Assembly: GCA_023269865.1 (NCBI GenBank)
Contig: JAGDWR010000047.1
Location: 1 to 10,409 of the forward strand
Length of the DNA: 10,409 bases
DNA from: Candidatus Methanodesulfokora sp.
GTDB lineage: Archaea > Korarchaeota > Korarchaeia > Korarchaeales > Korarchaeaceae
Reading direction: 5' to 3'
The position numbers and the translations under genes were made by a program. The notes under the pieces are model-generated. The model searched no databases. It saw only the letters and a program-made list of their open reading frames with translations, and had not been told where the DNA came from. Positions 1 through 6,906 of this stretch are shown here, piece by piece. Position 1 is the first letter of the stretch. Each line of letters starts with the position of its first letter.

Positions 1-381
1 TGTTATAACAACCCCATCTGGAAACATGAATGTCATAAGCGTGTGAAGAGTTATGAGACTTATCACGCTCCTGTTGATCAAGTAGTTTACCACTGTTTTC
101 TTATCCTCCAACATCGGAACTATCACCATTCTCACCATGCCAGTTTTTTGTGGTCCTATAATAAGAGACCCGCTGTAATAAAGCTCAGGTATCAAAGGAG
201 CCCCCACAATCCCCTGGACCCACTGTAGATCCTCCTCGTGTATTATCCTAATTACATCAGAGCTCATATAAGCGGAGAAGTCATCCTCAAATTTTATGTT
301 GATAATTGACACATTCTGCGCTGCAAGGACCGGCTGAAAGGTTAGAAGGGCAAGCATCAGCAACATTGTAACATGCTTCAA
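1..381 (-). CDS. Partial secreted protein of unknown function (5' part, runs off the left edge)
   Basis: An uninterrupted minus-strand frame of 127 codons runs from a TTG codon at 381-379 to the window edge, so the C-terminus is missing. The TTG is chosen because GGTGAT lies three bases upstream (390-385), the same spacing as other genes here; an ATG five codons further in is the alternative. The N-terminus looks like a Sec signal peptide: MKHV, then a hydrophobic stretch (about residues 5-20) ending in VLAAQN, a plausible cleavage site. The mature part starts with a mixed beta-like segment (NVSIINIKFEDDF), continues through GAPLIPELYYSGSLIIG, and has a second hydrophobic region around residues 106-120. 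I do not recognise a family. It is divergent from the DNA polymerase gene. What is seen is an exported protein start; the function is unknown. It was missed by ATG-only ORF calling because of its TTG start. Confidence 0.6.
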   Translation of the reverse strand, partial: MKHVTMLLMLALLTFQPVLAAQNVSIINIKFEDDFSAYMSSDVIRIIHEEDLQWVQGIVGAPLIPELYYSGSLIIGPQKTGMVRMVIVPMLEDKKTVVNYLINRSVISLITLHTLMTFMFPDGVVIT

Positions 382-410
382 ATCATCACCAGCTGACATT
401 AAGCTCACCA

Positions 411-418
411 TTTATAAA
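411..418 (-). promoter_or_regulatory. Candidate TATA box for the secreted-protein gene
   Basis: TTTATAAA is self-complementary, so it could be read on either strand. On the minus strand its centre lies about 26 bases before position 388, which would give a short leader carrying the GGTGAT at 390-385 and the TTG start at 381. On the plus strand it would instead start a transcript about 24 bases before polB. The assignment to the minus strand is inference. Confidence 0.4.
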
Positions 419-432
419 CTTCCTTAGGCATC

Positions 433-440
433 CTTATATT
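433..440 (+). promoter_or_regulatory. TATA box for polB (leaderless transcript likely)
   Basis: CTTATATT is centred about 28 bases before the polB ATG at 465, which puts the expected transcription start at or just before the start codon. No GGTGAT or GGAGG precedes the ATG. Both facts fit the leaderless mRNAs common for first genes in crenarchaea. Confidence 0.5.
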
Positions 441-464
441 CTCACACCGGCACTTGAACTTGAG

Positions 465-3035
465 ATGTCGATCAACTCAAGTTCTGTTTTAAGGGAGGCT
501 CGACCAAGTTTTGGTGAGGAAAAACCATCTGATGGTGAGAGAATCCTTTATCTTATCTCTGTTATATACGATGGTGAGAAGAAAAGTGCTATACTTAGGT
601 TTTATGATCCTGTTACCGGAAAAATGGAGTTCATCCAGGACAAAACAAGCCATAAACCATATCTGCTCACAGACGCCAGTCCAGAGGATGTTGAGAGAGT
701 AGTGCCGGAGAGCTTCAGGCACAGAATTGTGAAAGCTGAGAGAGTTGAGAAATACGATGTTTTAAATGACAGAAAAGTAGTTCTGACGAAGGTGGAGGTG
801 TCAGATCCCCTTGCAATAGGTGGAGCAAAGCCAAAGGATCTCAGAACCATGCTGAAGGAAGCTGGCTTTAACGTGTGGGAGGCTAACATAAAGTACTATG
901 ATAGCTACACTTATGATGTCGGTCTCATTCCGGGGATGCCCTACAAAGTAAAAGGGGATCAGATAGAACCTGTGGCAAGCCTAAAAGAGGATGAGAGAAA
1001 AGAAATAGAGAGGATATTTGGGGAAGAGGGGGAAAAGGTTCTGGAGATAGCCCTCGAGATGGCATCCATGCTGAGGTATCCAGTGCCTAGAATGAGATGC
1101 GCAGCCATAGATATAGAGGTTGCAGCTCCAGCTTTTCAGGTTCCATCTCCATCCGAGCCAAAAAGGCCAATAATAGCTGCAGCCATAGTTGGGGATGATG
1201 TAAAGAGGGTTCATCTTCTGAAAAGAGGTTCAGAGGCAGGATCTATCGCTGATTTTGAGGTGATCCAGCATGAGGATGAGATATCCCTTATAAGGGAGTT
1301 CATTAATGATATGAAGAAATATACAGTCATATACACTTTTAACGGGGATAACTTTGATCTGCCATATTTAGCTAGAAGAGCTAAGGAGCTTGGAATAACG
1401 AACACAGGAATAAAGCTTGAGACTGATAGAGCCCTATTGGATGAAGGGGTTCACATAGATCTTTATAAGCTCTTCAGCAATAGGTCGATACAGGTCTATG
1501 TCTTCAAGAACAGATATCTCGGATATACTCTGGACGAGGTATCCGAAGGTCTTCTTGGAGAAAAGAAGATGGATATAGGAGCTGATCACGATATAGCAAG
1601 CCTTCCTCCTGACAAACTTGCTAGATATTGTATTCAGGACGCAAAATTGACCTTTTCTCTCGCAAATTTACTGGATAATGGACTACTAAAGCTTCTATTT
1701 ATTTTCTCTAGGATATCAAGAATGTCACTTGAGGAGGTTTCCAGACATGGAATTTCACAGTGGATAAAGAGCATGATATACAGCATGTATAGGAGGAGAA
1801 ACTGGCTCATACCGAATAGCGAGGATGTGACAAGAACAAGAGGATCTAAGACGTTCAGCAGGGCTATTATAAAGGGTAAAAAGTACATGGGAGCTATAGT
1901 TCTGGCCCCAAGACCTGGAGTTCATTTTAAAGCAGCAGTTCTCGATTTTGCAAGCATGTATCCCAGTATAATAAAAAGGTGGAGGATAAGCTTTGAGACA
2001 ATAAACTGTCCTCATGAGGAGTGCAAGGAAAACAAACCAGTGGAAGAGTTGCCCCACTGGGTGTGCAACAAAGGAATAGGGATAATTCCTGAGGTAATAG
2101 GAGTGCTAAGGGATCTAAGAGTGAAGATGTACAAGAAGATGGCGAAAGATGAGAAACTTAATGAAGAGGAGAGAAATTGGTTTGATACTGTACAAAACAG
2201 CCTAAAGGTGCTCTTAAATGCGTCATATGGTGTTTTCGGGTTTGAAGAGTTCCCTCTATACTCCCCACCAGCAGCTGAAATGATTACAGCTATAGCAAGG
2301 AAGGCCATAACATCTGCTGTCAGAGAGGCAGAGAAAATGAGCATGAGCGTTATATACGGAGATACAGACTCTCTCTTCATAGAGGATGCTCCAATTGAGA
2401 AGTTAAAAGAGCTTGAAAGAAAAGTGGAGGCTGATTTAGGAATAGATCTAGAGCTTGACAAAATCTACAGGTATGTTGTCCTCTCCAAGCTGAAGAAGAA
2501 TTACTTAGGAGTAACTGAGGATGGCCATGTGGATGTTAAAGGTCTCCTGGGAAAGAAGAGGAACATACCGGACATAGTGAAGAAAGCTTTCTTTGAGACA
2601 TTAGATGAGCTCAGCAGGGCTAGAAATAGAGAAGAGTTTGAGAAGAGCAAGGAAAAAATAGGAGAGATAGTCAGAAAGTACGTAAACAGGCTGAGAAACA
2701 GAGAATTTGATATGGAAGAAGTCTGCTTCAGATCAACGCTTAACAAAAAGCTCGGAGATTATGTTAAGACTACTCCTCAACACGTTAAAGCAGCCAGGTT
2801 GCTGGAAGAAAGGCTCAACATGAAAGTAGTACCTGGGGATGTGATATCATACGTGAAGGTGACTGGAAGAGAAGGAGTAAAGCCTGTTGAGCTCGCAAGT
2901 AAACATGAGGTGGATGTAGAGAAATACATAGAAATAATGAGAAGCACCTTTCAGCAGATACTTGATGCCTTAGATTTGGATTTCGATTCTCTTGCAAAAG
3001 GAAAGTCCTCTGGAAGCCTAGAGAGCTTCTTGTGA
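465..3035 (+). CDS. polB: Family-B replicative DNA polymerase, PolB1/Dpo1 type
   Basis: This 856-residue protein is a replicative DNA polymerase with proofreading. The N-terminal domain contains HKPYLL (63-68) and YDVGLIPGMPY (150-160), which closely resemble Sulfolobus Dpo1. The 3'-5' exonuclease residues are present: D216/E218 (ExoI, DIE), N293 and D298 (ExoII, FNGDNFD) and Y388/D392 (ExoIII, YCIQD). Polymerase motif A is DFASMYPS (494-501), motif B runs from K581 to G589 (KVLLNASYG), motif C is YGDTDS (631-636), and the thumb-proximal KKNY is at 677-680. All catalytic carboxylates are intact and there is no intein. Cys515, Cys520 and Cys534 lie between motif A and motif B. The last residues (SGSLESFL) resemble a PCNA-binding PIP box with Ser in place of Gln. 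The start is the only plausible in-frame start near the TATA box. The stop overlaps the convergent gatE end by 18 bp. Confidence 0.97.
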   Translation: MSINSSSVLREARPSFGEEKPSDGERILYLISVIYDGEKKSAILRFYDPVTGKMEFIQDKTSHKPYLLTDASPEDVERVVPESFRHRIVKAERVEKYDVLNDRKVVLTKVEVSDPLAIGGAKPKDLRTMLKEAGFNVWEANIKYYDSYTYDVGLIPGMPYKVKGDQIEPVASLKEDERKEIERIFGEEGEKVLEIALEMASMLRYPVPRMRCAAIDIEVAAPAFQVPSPSEPKRPIIAAAIVGDDVKRVHLLKRGSEAGSIADFEVIQHEDEISLIREFINDMKKYTVIYTFNGDNFDLPYLARRAKELGITNTGIKLETDRALLDEGVHIDLYKLFSNRSIQVYVFKNRYLGYTLDEVSEGLLGEKKMDIGADHDIASLPPDKLARYCIQDAKLTFSLANLLDNGLLKLLFIFSRISRMSLEEVSRHGISQWIKSMIYSMYRRRNWLIPNSEDVTRTRGSKTFSRAIIKGKKYMGAIVLAPRPGVHFKAAVLDFASMYPSIIKRWRISFETINCPHEECKENKPVEELPHWVCNKGIGIIPEVIGVLRDLRVKMYKKMAKDEKLNEEERNWFDTVQNSLKVLLNASYGVFGFEEFPLYSPPAAEMITAIARKAITSAVREAEKMSMSVIYGDTDSLFIEDAPIEKLKELERKVEADLGIDLELDKIYRYVVLSKLKKNYLGVTEDGHVDVKGLLGKKRNIPDIVKKAFFETLDELSRARNREEFEKSKEKIGEIVRKYVNRLRNREFDMEEVCFRSTLNKKLGDYVKTTPQHVKAARLLEERLNMKVVPGDVISYVKVTGREGVKPVELASKHEVDVEKYIEIMRSTFQQILDALDLDFDSLAKGKSSGSLESFL

Positions 3036-4904
3036 CACCTCTTTTCTAATCCTCTCTCTAAGCTTGGAGCTCACAATTCTCCCATCAACTCTTCCCCTAG
3101 CCTTCTTCATCACTTCTCCCATCAGCATGCTAAAGGCTTTCTCTCCAATTTTCATGAGCTCATCTCTATGCGAGGATACCACATCATCTATCAGCTTTTC
3201 AAGTTCCTCCTGACTCATACTGTATCTCTTTGCTATCTCTTTGACATCTGCATATGGACTTTCAGCTAAGTCCCTGATCATACTTTCAACAGCTTCCTTC
3301 GCCAAAGCCCCTTGATCCACCAGAAGAAGAACCTCCGCAAGCTTGCTCTCTGGAATTAACTCTACTTTAACACCCTCTCTTCTCAGATATTTCATCATGG
3401 ATGTCAGCGTGCTTGCTACAAACCCCTTCGATAGATTCTTGCACAAGCTGGAAACTCTCTCAAAGAGCTCCACCTTCTCCTCATCAAATATCTCCTCAGC
3501 TTGATCTCTACTTATCCCGTACGATATCAATCTCCCTATTATGTCCTCTGGAAACTCTGGTTTCCATCCCTCTAGTGCTTCAAGAAAAGAATATGATAGA
3601 ACAGGAAGAACATCAGTCTCTGGATACATTCTTGCAGAACCAGGCATGGGTCTCATGAACTCAGTGTTTCCGTCCTCTAATGCTCTTCTGGTCTCCTCAG
3701 GAATGCCCTTAATAGCGTATTTAAGCCTATCAGCCACCGACTTGAGGGCTATTTCAGCTGTTTTCCTGTCCGATATAACGAGGATAAACGCATCCTCTTC
3801 TCCTATTCCTAGCCTATTTCTTATTTCTGCAACAAGATCTGAGCTTATACCGTAGTTTGGGAGCTCATCCGAGTGTATTATTCCCTTCACACCAGCAAAG
3901 ACCTTTGCATAGCTAGCAAGCTCTGTTCCTAACCTCCTTCCTGGCTGTATCTCTCTTCCTATTAATCCTCTCATCCTTCTAGCATATATAGCGAATGCAG
4001 ATTCGCCAGAATCGATTGCTTTTCTCACAAATCCCTTTTCAGCTTTTTTCAGCACATCGCTTAGTTCGAAAAATCCCCCTATATCCTCCTCCACAATTCC
4101 CCTCTCTGAGATCTCATCCCTTATCCTGAGAAGATTCAGCTGCCTATCTACTTCTCTGGATATCACAACAGGGATTAAATCCGGCTCCTGAACTCCTTTT
4201 ATCTCCTGCCTAGCTCCTCCCTCTATGCTCACATTTATGTCTTGTCTTATTGTCCCAATCCCTCTCATCACCTTTCCAGTGGCCCTCAGTATTCTGCCTA
4301 TCCTCAAAGCTACTTCTTTCGCCTGCTCAGGGCTTTTTATGTCAGGATGGGTTGCTATCTCCACTAAGGGGATTCCAAGCCTATCTAATTTATACCTGAC
4401 AAAATCAGAGCCGGTTTCAGCTATGAATGCAGATTCCTCCTCCAGGCATAGAGTGGCTATCCTCACCTCCCCCTGATTCGTCCTTATCACGCTGTCTTCT
4501 CCTCCTATAGCGATTAGAGCAGTTCTCTGGAAACCCGTTGTATTGCTTCCATCCACAACTATCTTTCTCATTGTGTGTATCTCATCAACTACATCCATGT
4601 TCAGCATTTTGGCTATCCTTATAGCTATCTCTATAGCCTCTCTGTTCATCTCAAGGGGAGGAGACTCATCAACCTCAACTTCACATGTTTCATCAAAGTA
4701 TATCCCATAAAGAAACTTCCTCTGTCTCAGCAGCTCGAATCTCGCAGCAGGATCTACTGATCCAAGCTCGCTCCTTGAGATGCCCATCATCCTCATTACC
4801 CAGCCATCTGGCTCCCTCTCCATTAGCATGGAAGGACAGTTACAGAAGAGCTTATGGGTTTTAAGCCTCTGATGTATCTCCAAACCGACCTTAAGCCCTT
4901 TCAT
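3018..4904 (-). CDS. gatE: Glu-tRNA(Gln) amidotransferase subunit E
   Basis: GatE is the archaea-specific tRNA-binding and kinase/transamidase subunit. It phosphorylates Glu on misacylated Glu-tRNA(Gln) and amidates it with ammonia supplied by GatD. The 628-residue product begins MKGLKVGLEIHQRL, the conserved GatB/GatE opening, followed by KLFCNC with Cys21 and Cys23. Further family signatures are VDESPPLE (78-85), VDGSNTTGFQR (117-127) and MYPETDV (426-432). A GAD-type insert lies roughly at 277-400 and a helical GatB/YqeY-like tail from about 485 ends in the DGRIVS region (607-612). An open frame extends 30 codons upstream, but I chose ATG 4904. It overlaps the gatD stop as ATGA, has GGTGAT three bases upstream, and starts exactly at the conserved N-terminus. 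The gene is translationally coupled to gatD. Its end overlaps polB. Confidence 0.96.
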   Translation of the reverse strand: MKGLKVGLEIHQRLKTHKLFCNCPSMLMEREPDGWVMRMMGISRSELGSVDPAARFELLRQRKFLYGIYFDETCEVEVDESPPLEMNREAIEIAIRIAKMLNMDVVDEIHTMRKIVVDGSNTTGFQRTALIAIGGEDSVIRTNQGEVRIATLCLEEESAFIAETGSDFVRYKLDRLGIPLVEIATHPDIKSPEQAKEVALRIGRILRATGKVMRGIGTIRQDINVSIEGGARQEIKGVQEPDLIPVVISREVDRQLNLLRIRDEISERGIVEEDIGGFFELSDVLKKAEKGFVRKAIDSGESAFAIYARRMRGLIGREIQPGRRLGTELASYAKVFAGVKGIIHSDELPNYGISSDLVAEIRNRLGIGEEDAFILVISDRKTAEIALKSVADRLKYAIKGIPEETRRALEDGNTEFMRPMPGSARMYPETDVLPVLSYSFLEALEGWKPEFPEDIIGRLISYGISRDQAEEIFDEEKVELFERVSSLCKNLSKGFVASTLTSMMKYLRREGVKVELIPESKLAEVLLLVDQGALAKEAVESMIRDLAESPYADVKEIAKRYSMSQEELEKLIDDVVSSHRDELMKIGEKAFSMLMGEVMKKARGRVDGRIVSSKLRERIRKEVSQEAL

Positions 4905-6232
4905 CTCATCACCCAACAGGGAGGGAAGTCTCTCATGCTTATTGAGCTTGATATTTCTCCTGCCATGTTCTTGAGCATCATCTCTTTTATACAATTCATC
5001 TCATCACAATGGCCCAGGACAAACATCAACTTGACCAAAGCTACTTCAGGAAGCATATCTTCCCCAGGAATTACGCCTGCTTTCAGGAGAAGTCTACCGG
5101 TCTCGTACACTCTAAGGTTAACTCTCCCAAAAAGAGTCTGCGATGTAATAACAACTGGGATTCCATCTTTAACAAGCCTTTCTATGCTGGGTATTATGCA
5201 GGATGGTGTGTGTCCCAGCCCAGTTCCTGCTATAACCAGACCTCTGTAGCCAAGAGATCTTATGCTTTCTATTATATCAGGGCTCATCCCAGGCCAAGTG
5301 TAAAGAAGAAATACTCTGTCATCAATTCTTCCATCAAATTCAACTTTTGAGTTCTCCTCGGCCTTTCTGTAATCTGATATTATCTCTATCTTATCCCTTG
5401 TGACCCTTGCTATAGGGGGAGAATTAACCGGTATAAACGCATCTCTCCTAGATGTGTGCATCTTTCTAGCTTTAACTCCCCTCAAAACCCATGCAAATTC
5501 ATCTGATGGGCTCCCATGCATTGTTATTACAACTTCTCCTATGTCAGATTGGGCTGCTACTTTAACTGCAGCTATTAGATTGAGCACAGCATCTGTAGAT
5601 GGTCTATCTATCGATCTTTGAGATCCAACAAGGGCTACAGGCTTTCTCAAATTCACCAGCATAAAGGAGAGAGCTGCTGCTGAGTAGTGCATTGTGTCAG
5701 TGCCATGAGCTATCACCACACCTCTTGCCCCGCTGTTTAGCTCTTCTGATGTCTTCTCGGCCATCTTCCTCCAATGATTTGGAGTGAGATTTTCGCTGAA
5801 CTCGGCGAAGATCGGTTTATATTTTATGTTGGCTATATCGGCAAGTTCTGGTATCAGATCTAGGAGCTCTTCTGGTCTTTCATATGCCCTCACAGCTCCA
5901 GTCCTGTAGTCCACTCTTGAGGATATAGTGCCTCCAGTGACAACGAGAGGGACATATGGAAGATCCTCCCTGAACTTAACCTCTGGAATGGTCTCTTCTC
6001 TCTGATATGCCTTCTCCAGGACTCTTATCTCAACTATCCTCGCTATGTTTATACCTATATTATAACCATTTGGCAATTTTACTATTATATGCTCATCGTC
6101 AAAAATGCTTGGTCTGGGAATTATCCTTCCCACTAACTCTCCTTTTGTTGTGATGATCCTCACTAAATCATAGTCCTCCACGTTGTACCTTTCCAGAAGA
6201 GCACACGCTTTACCCACATAGGAAAGGGGCAT
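4901..6232 (-). CDS. gatD: Glu-tRNA(Gln) amidotransferase subunit D (asparaginase-like)
   Basis: GatD is the glutaminase subunit of archaeal GatDE. It resembles type-I/II L-asparaginases and releases ammonia from glutamine for use by GatE. The 443-residue protein has an N-terminal GatD-specific domain (about 1-90) with a small beta-barrel look, then the asparaginase fold. Catalytic residues are visible: Thr102 in TGGTIS (99-104), Thr178/Asp179 in HGTDT (176-180), and Lys257 in ARKMHTSRRDAF, the position matching the asparaginase KTNT lysine. GTGLGH (336-341) is also typical. The ATG at 6232 has no Shine-Dalgarno sequence but lies about 27 bases after a TATA box, so the mRNA is probably leaderless. 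The last codons contain the gatE ribosome-binding site and start, so the two subunits are made together. Confidence 0.96.
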   Translation of the reverse strand: MPLSYVGKACALLERYNVEDYDLVRIITTKGELVGRIIPRPSIFDDEHIIVKLPNGYNIGINIARIVEIRVLEKAYQREETIPEVKFREDLPYVPLVVTGGTISSRVDYRTGAVRAYERPEELLDLIPELADIANIKYKPIFAEFSENLTPNHWRKMAEKTSEELNSGARGVVIAHGTDTMHYSAAALSFMLVNLRKPVALVGSQRSIDRPSTDAVLNLIAAVKVAAQSDIGEVVITMHGSPSDEFAWVLRGVKARKMHTSRRDAFIPVNSPPIARVTRDKIEIISDYRKAEENSKVEFDGRIDDRVFLLYTWPGMSPDIIESIRSLGYRGLVIAGTGLGHTPSCIIPSIERLVKDGIPVVITSQTLFGRVNLRVYETGRLLLKAGVIPGEDMLPEVALVKLMFVLGHCDEMNCIKEMMLKNMAGEISSSISMRDFPPCWVMR

Positions 6233-6253
6233 AATTCACTGTATCAGCTGGAG

Positions 6254-6264
6254 GATAAAAATAT
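6254..6264 (-). promoter_or_regulatory. TATA box for the gatDE operon
   Basis: Read on the minus strand this is ATATTTTTATC, centred about 27 bases before the gatD ATG, which predicts transcription starting at the start codon. A second TATA-like stretch, TTTTATAT, lies further upstream at 6290-6297. It would give a leader of about 35 bases and is the weaker choice because no ribosome-binding site follows. Confidence 0.5.
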
Positions 6265-6312
6265 GGTTGTTTTCAGGAAATCTATTCGGATATAAAATCT
6301 TTGAGCTAATAA

Positions 6313-6458
6313 TGTTGAAAAAGCACAATTCTTAAGTAAATCTGCTTTTTAGACCTTATTAAGGAGTTCAATCTTCCATGAGTCCTTGATGAAGGCCTTA
6401 ATATTCTCTGAACTTCTTGGAATTCAATTTCAACTTATTATGATCTTTACTTTCAACA
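6313..6458. repeat. AT-rich spacer with several 8-bp inverted repeats
   Basis: No gene is seen between gatD and the DUF35 gene (6233-6494). The spacer has three 8-bp arm pairs: TGTTGAAA (6313-6320) with TTTCAACA (6451-6458); AAAAAGCA (6318-6325) with TGCTTTTT (6343-6350); and TATTAAGG (6357-6364) with CCTTAATA (6396-6403). The 5-bp palindrome CCTTATTAAGG lies at 6354-6364. In AT-rich DNA some of this is expected by chance. Possible readings are terminator structure, a small structured RNA or a decayed element; none can be settled by eye. Confidence 0.35.
6318..6350 (-). terminator. Hairpin with T5 tail, possible second terminator
   Basis: AAAAAGCA and TGCTTTTT can pair across a 17-base loop. 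On the minus strand the 3' arm ends in five T residues, and by symmetry the same is true on the plus strand. It lies between the end of the HMG-CoA synthase operon and the gatD promoter, where a barrier to read-through would make sense. Archaea do not need hairpins for termination, so this is tentative. Confidence 0.3.
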
Positions 6459-6490
6459 ATAAAATACAAAAAGATAAAGAAAGGAAGGAG
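6457..6490 (-). terminator. T-rich tract ending the HMG-CoA synthase operon
   Basis: Starting five bases past the DUF35 stop codon, the minus strand is almost pure pyrimidine and rich in T, including runs of five and four T. T-rich tracts of this kind are the known signal for intrinsic termination by archaeal RNA polymerase. Position and composition support the call; the exact end cannot be read from sequence. Confidence 0.55.
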
Positions 6491-6494
6491 GTGC

Positions 6495-6902
6495 TCACTT
6501 TACTACAGGTCTGAACTTATAGCCGTATGCTATGAAGCCTGACTCTCCGCATACCCTCAATATTCTCAGCGACATTTCCACCTCCATACCCTCTTTTACT
6601 TCCTCCGGATCCACATCCGTGAGCTGAGTCAGCACCTTAGCTCCGTTCTCAAGCTCAACAAGAGCTATTACATACGGTGTGTAATACTCATAACCTCTAG
6701 GAGGGTTGTGCACGACAGTATAGTCCAGAACCCTCCCTTTTCTCGGCAATTTCTCCTCCGATATAAGGTGAGATCCGCATCTTGGACAGGTCCTTCTGAA
6801 CGGGAAGAATTTGTAGTCGCAATTGTTGCATTTTCCTCCTATCAACATGTACCTTCTGGATCGGCTTCTCCAGTAGGAGGGAACACTTAGCCAGCTATAC
6901 AT
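6495..6902 (-). CDS. DUF35 zinc-ribbon/OB-fold protein, partner of the thiolase and HMG-CoA synthase
   Basis: This 135-residue protein has an N-terminal rubredoxin-like zinc ribbon formed by Cys25/Cys28 (CNNC) and Cys39/Cys42 (CPRC), followed by an OB-fold with the conserved region from about 55 to 115 (KGRVLDYTVVHNPP, then YVIALVELENG). This is the DUF35 (OB-fold, acyl-CoA-associated) family. In a methanogen, a DUF35 protein bridges acetoacetyl-CoA thiolase and HMG-CoA synthase and helps form a shared CoA-binding channel. All four zinc ligands are present and the length is normal. ATG 6902 follows AGGAGGTGAT with three bases of spacing, and that ribosome-binding site contains the thiolase stop codon. 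Its job here is therefore inferred as scaffold of the same three-protein complex. Confidence 0.9.
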   Translation of the reverse strand: MYSWLSVPSYWRSRSRRYMLIGGKCNNCDYKFFPFRRTCPRCGSHLISEEKLPRKGRVLDYTVVHNPPRGYEYYTPYVIALVELENGAKVLTQLTDVDPEEVKEGMEVEMSLRILRVCGESGFIAYGYKFRPVVK

Positions 6903-6906
6903 GAAA

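Noticed and set aside
2012..2461. 149-codon open frame antisense to polB
   Set aside because: It is Ser/Phe-rich low-complexity shadow sequence opposite conserved polymerase motifs B and C, with no ribosome-binding site or family resemblance.
465..3035. Possible intein in the polymerase
   Set aside because: Motifs A, B and C are continuous and the protein has the usual PolB1 length, so nothing is inserted.
4905..4994. Upstream extension of the gatE reading frame by 30 codons
   Set aside because: It lies wholly inside gatD, lacks a ribosome-binding site, and the conserved GatE N-terminus (MKGLKVGLEIH) starts at the ATGA overlap.
6386..6411. C/D-box-like pair TTGATGA and CTGA in the gatD upstream spacer
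   Set aside because: The C box deviates at its first base, and no C' box, terminal D box or closing stem follows at the right distance.
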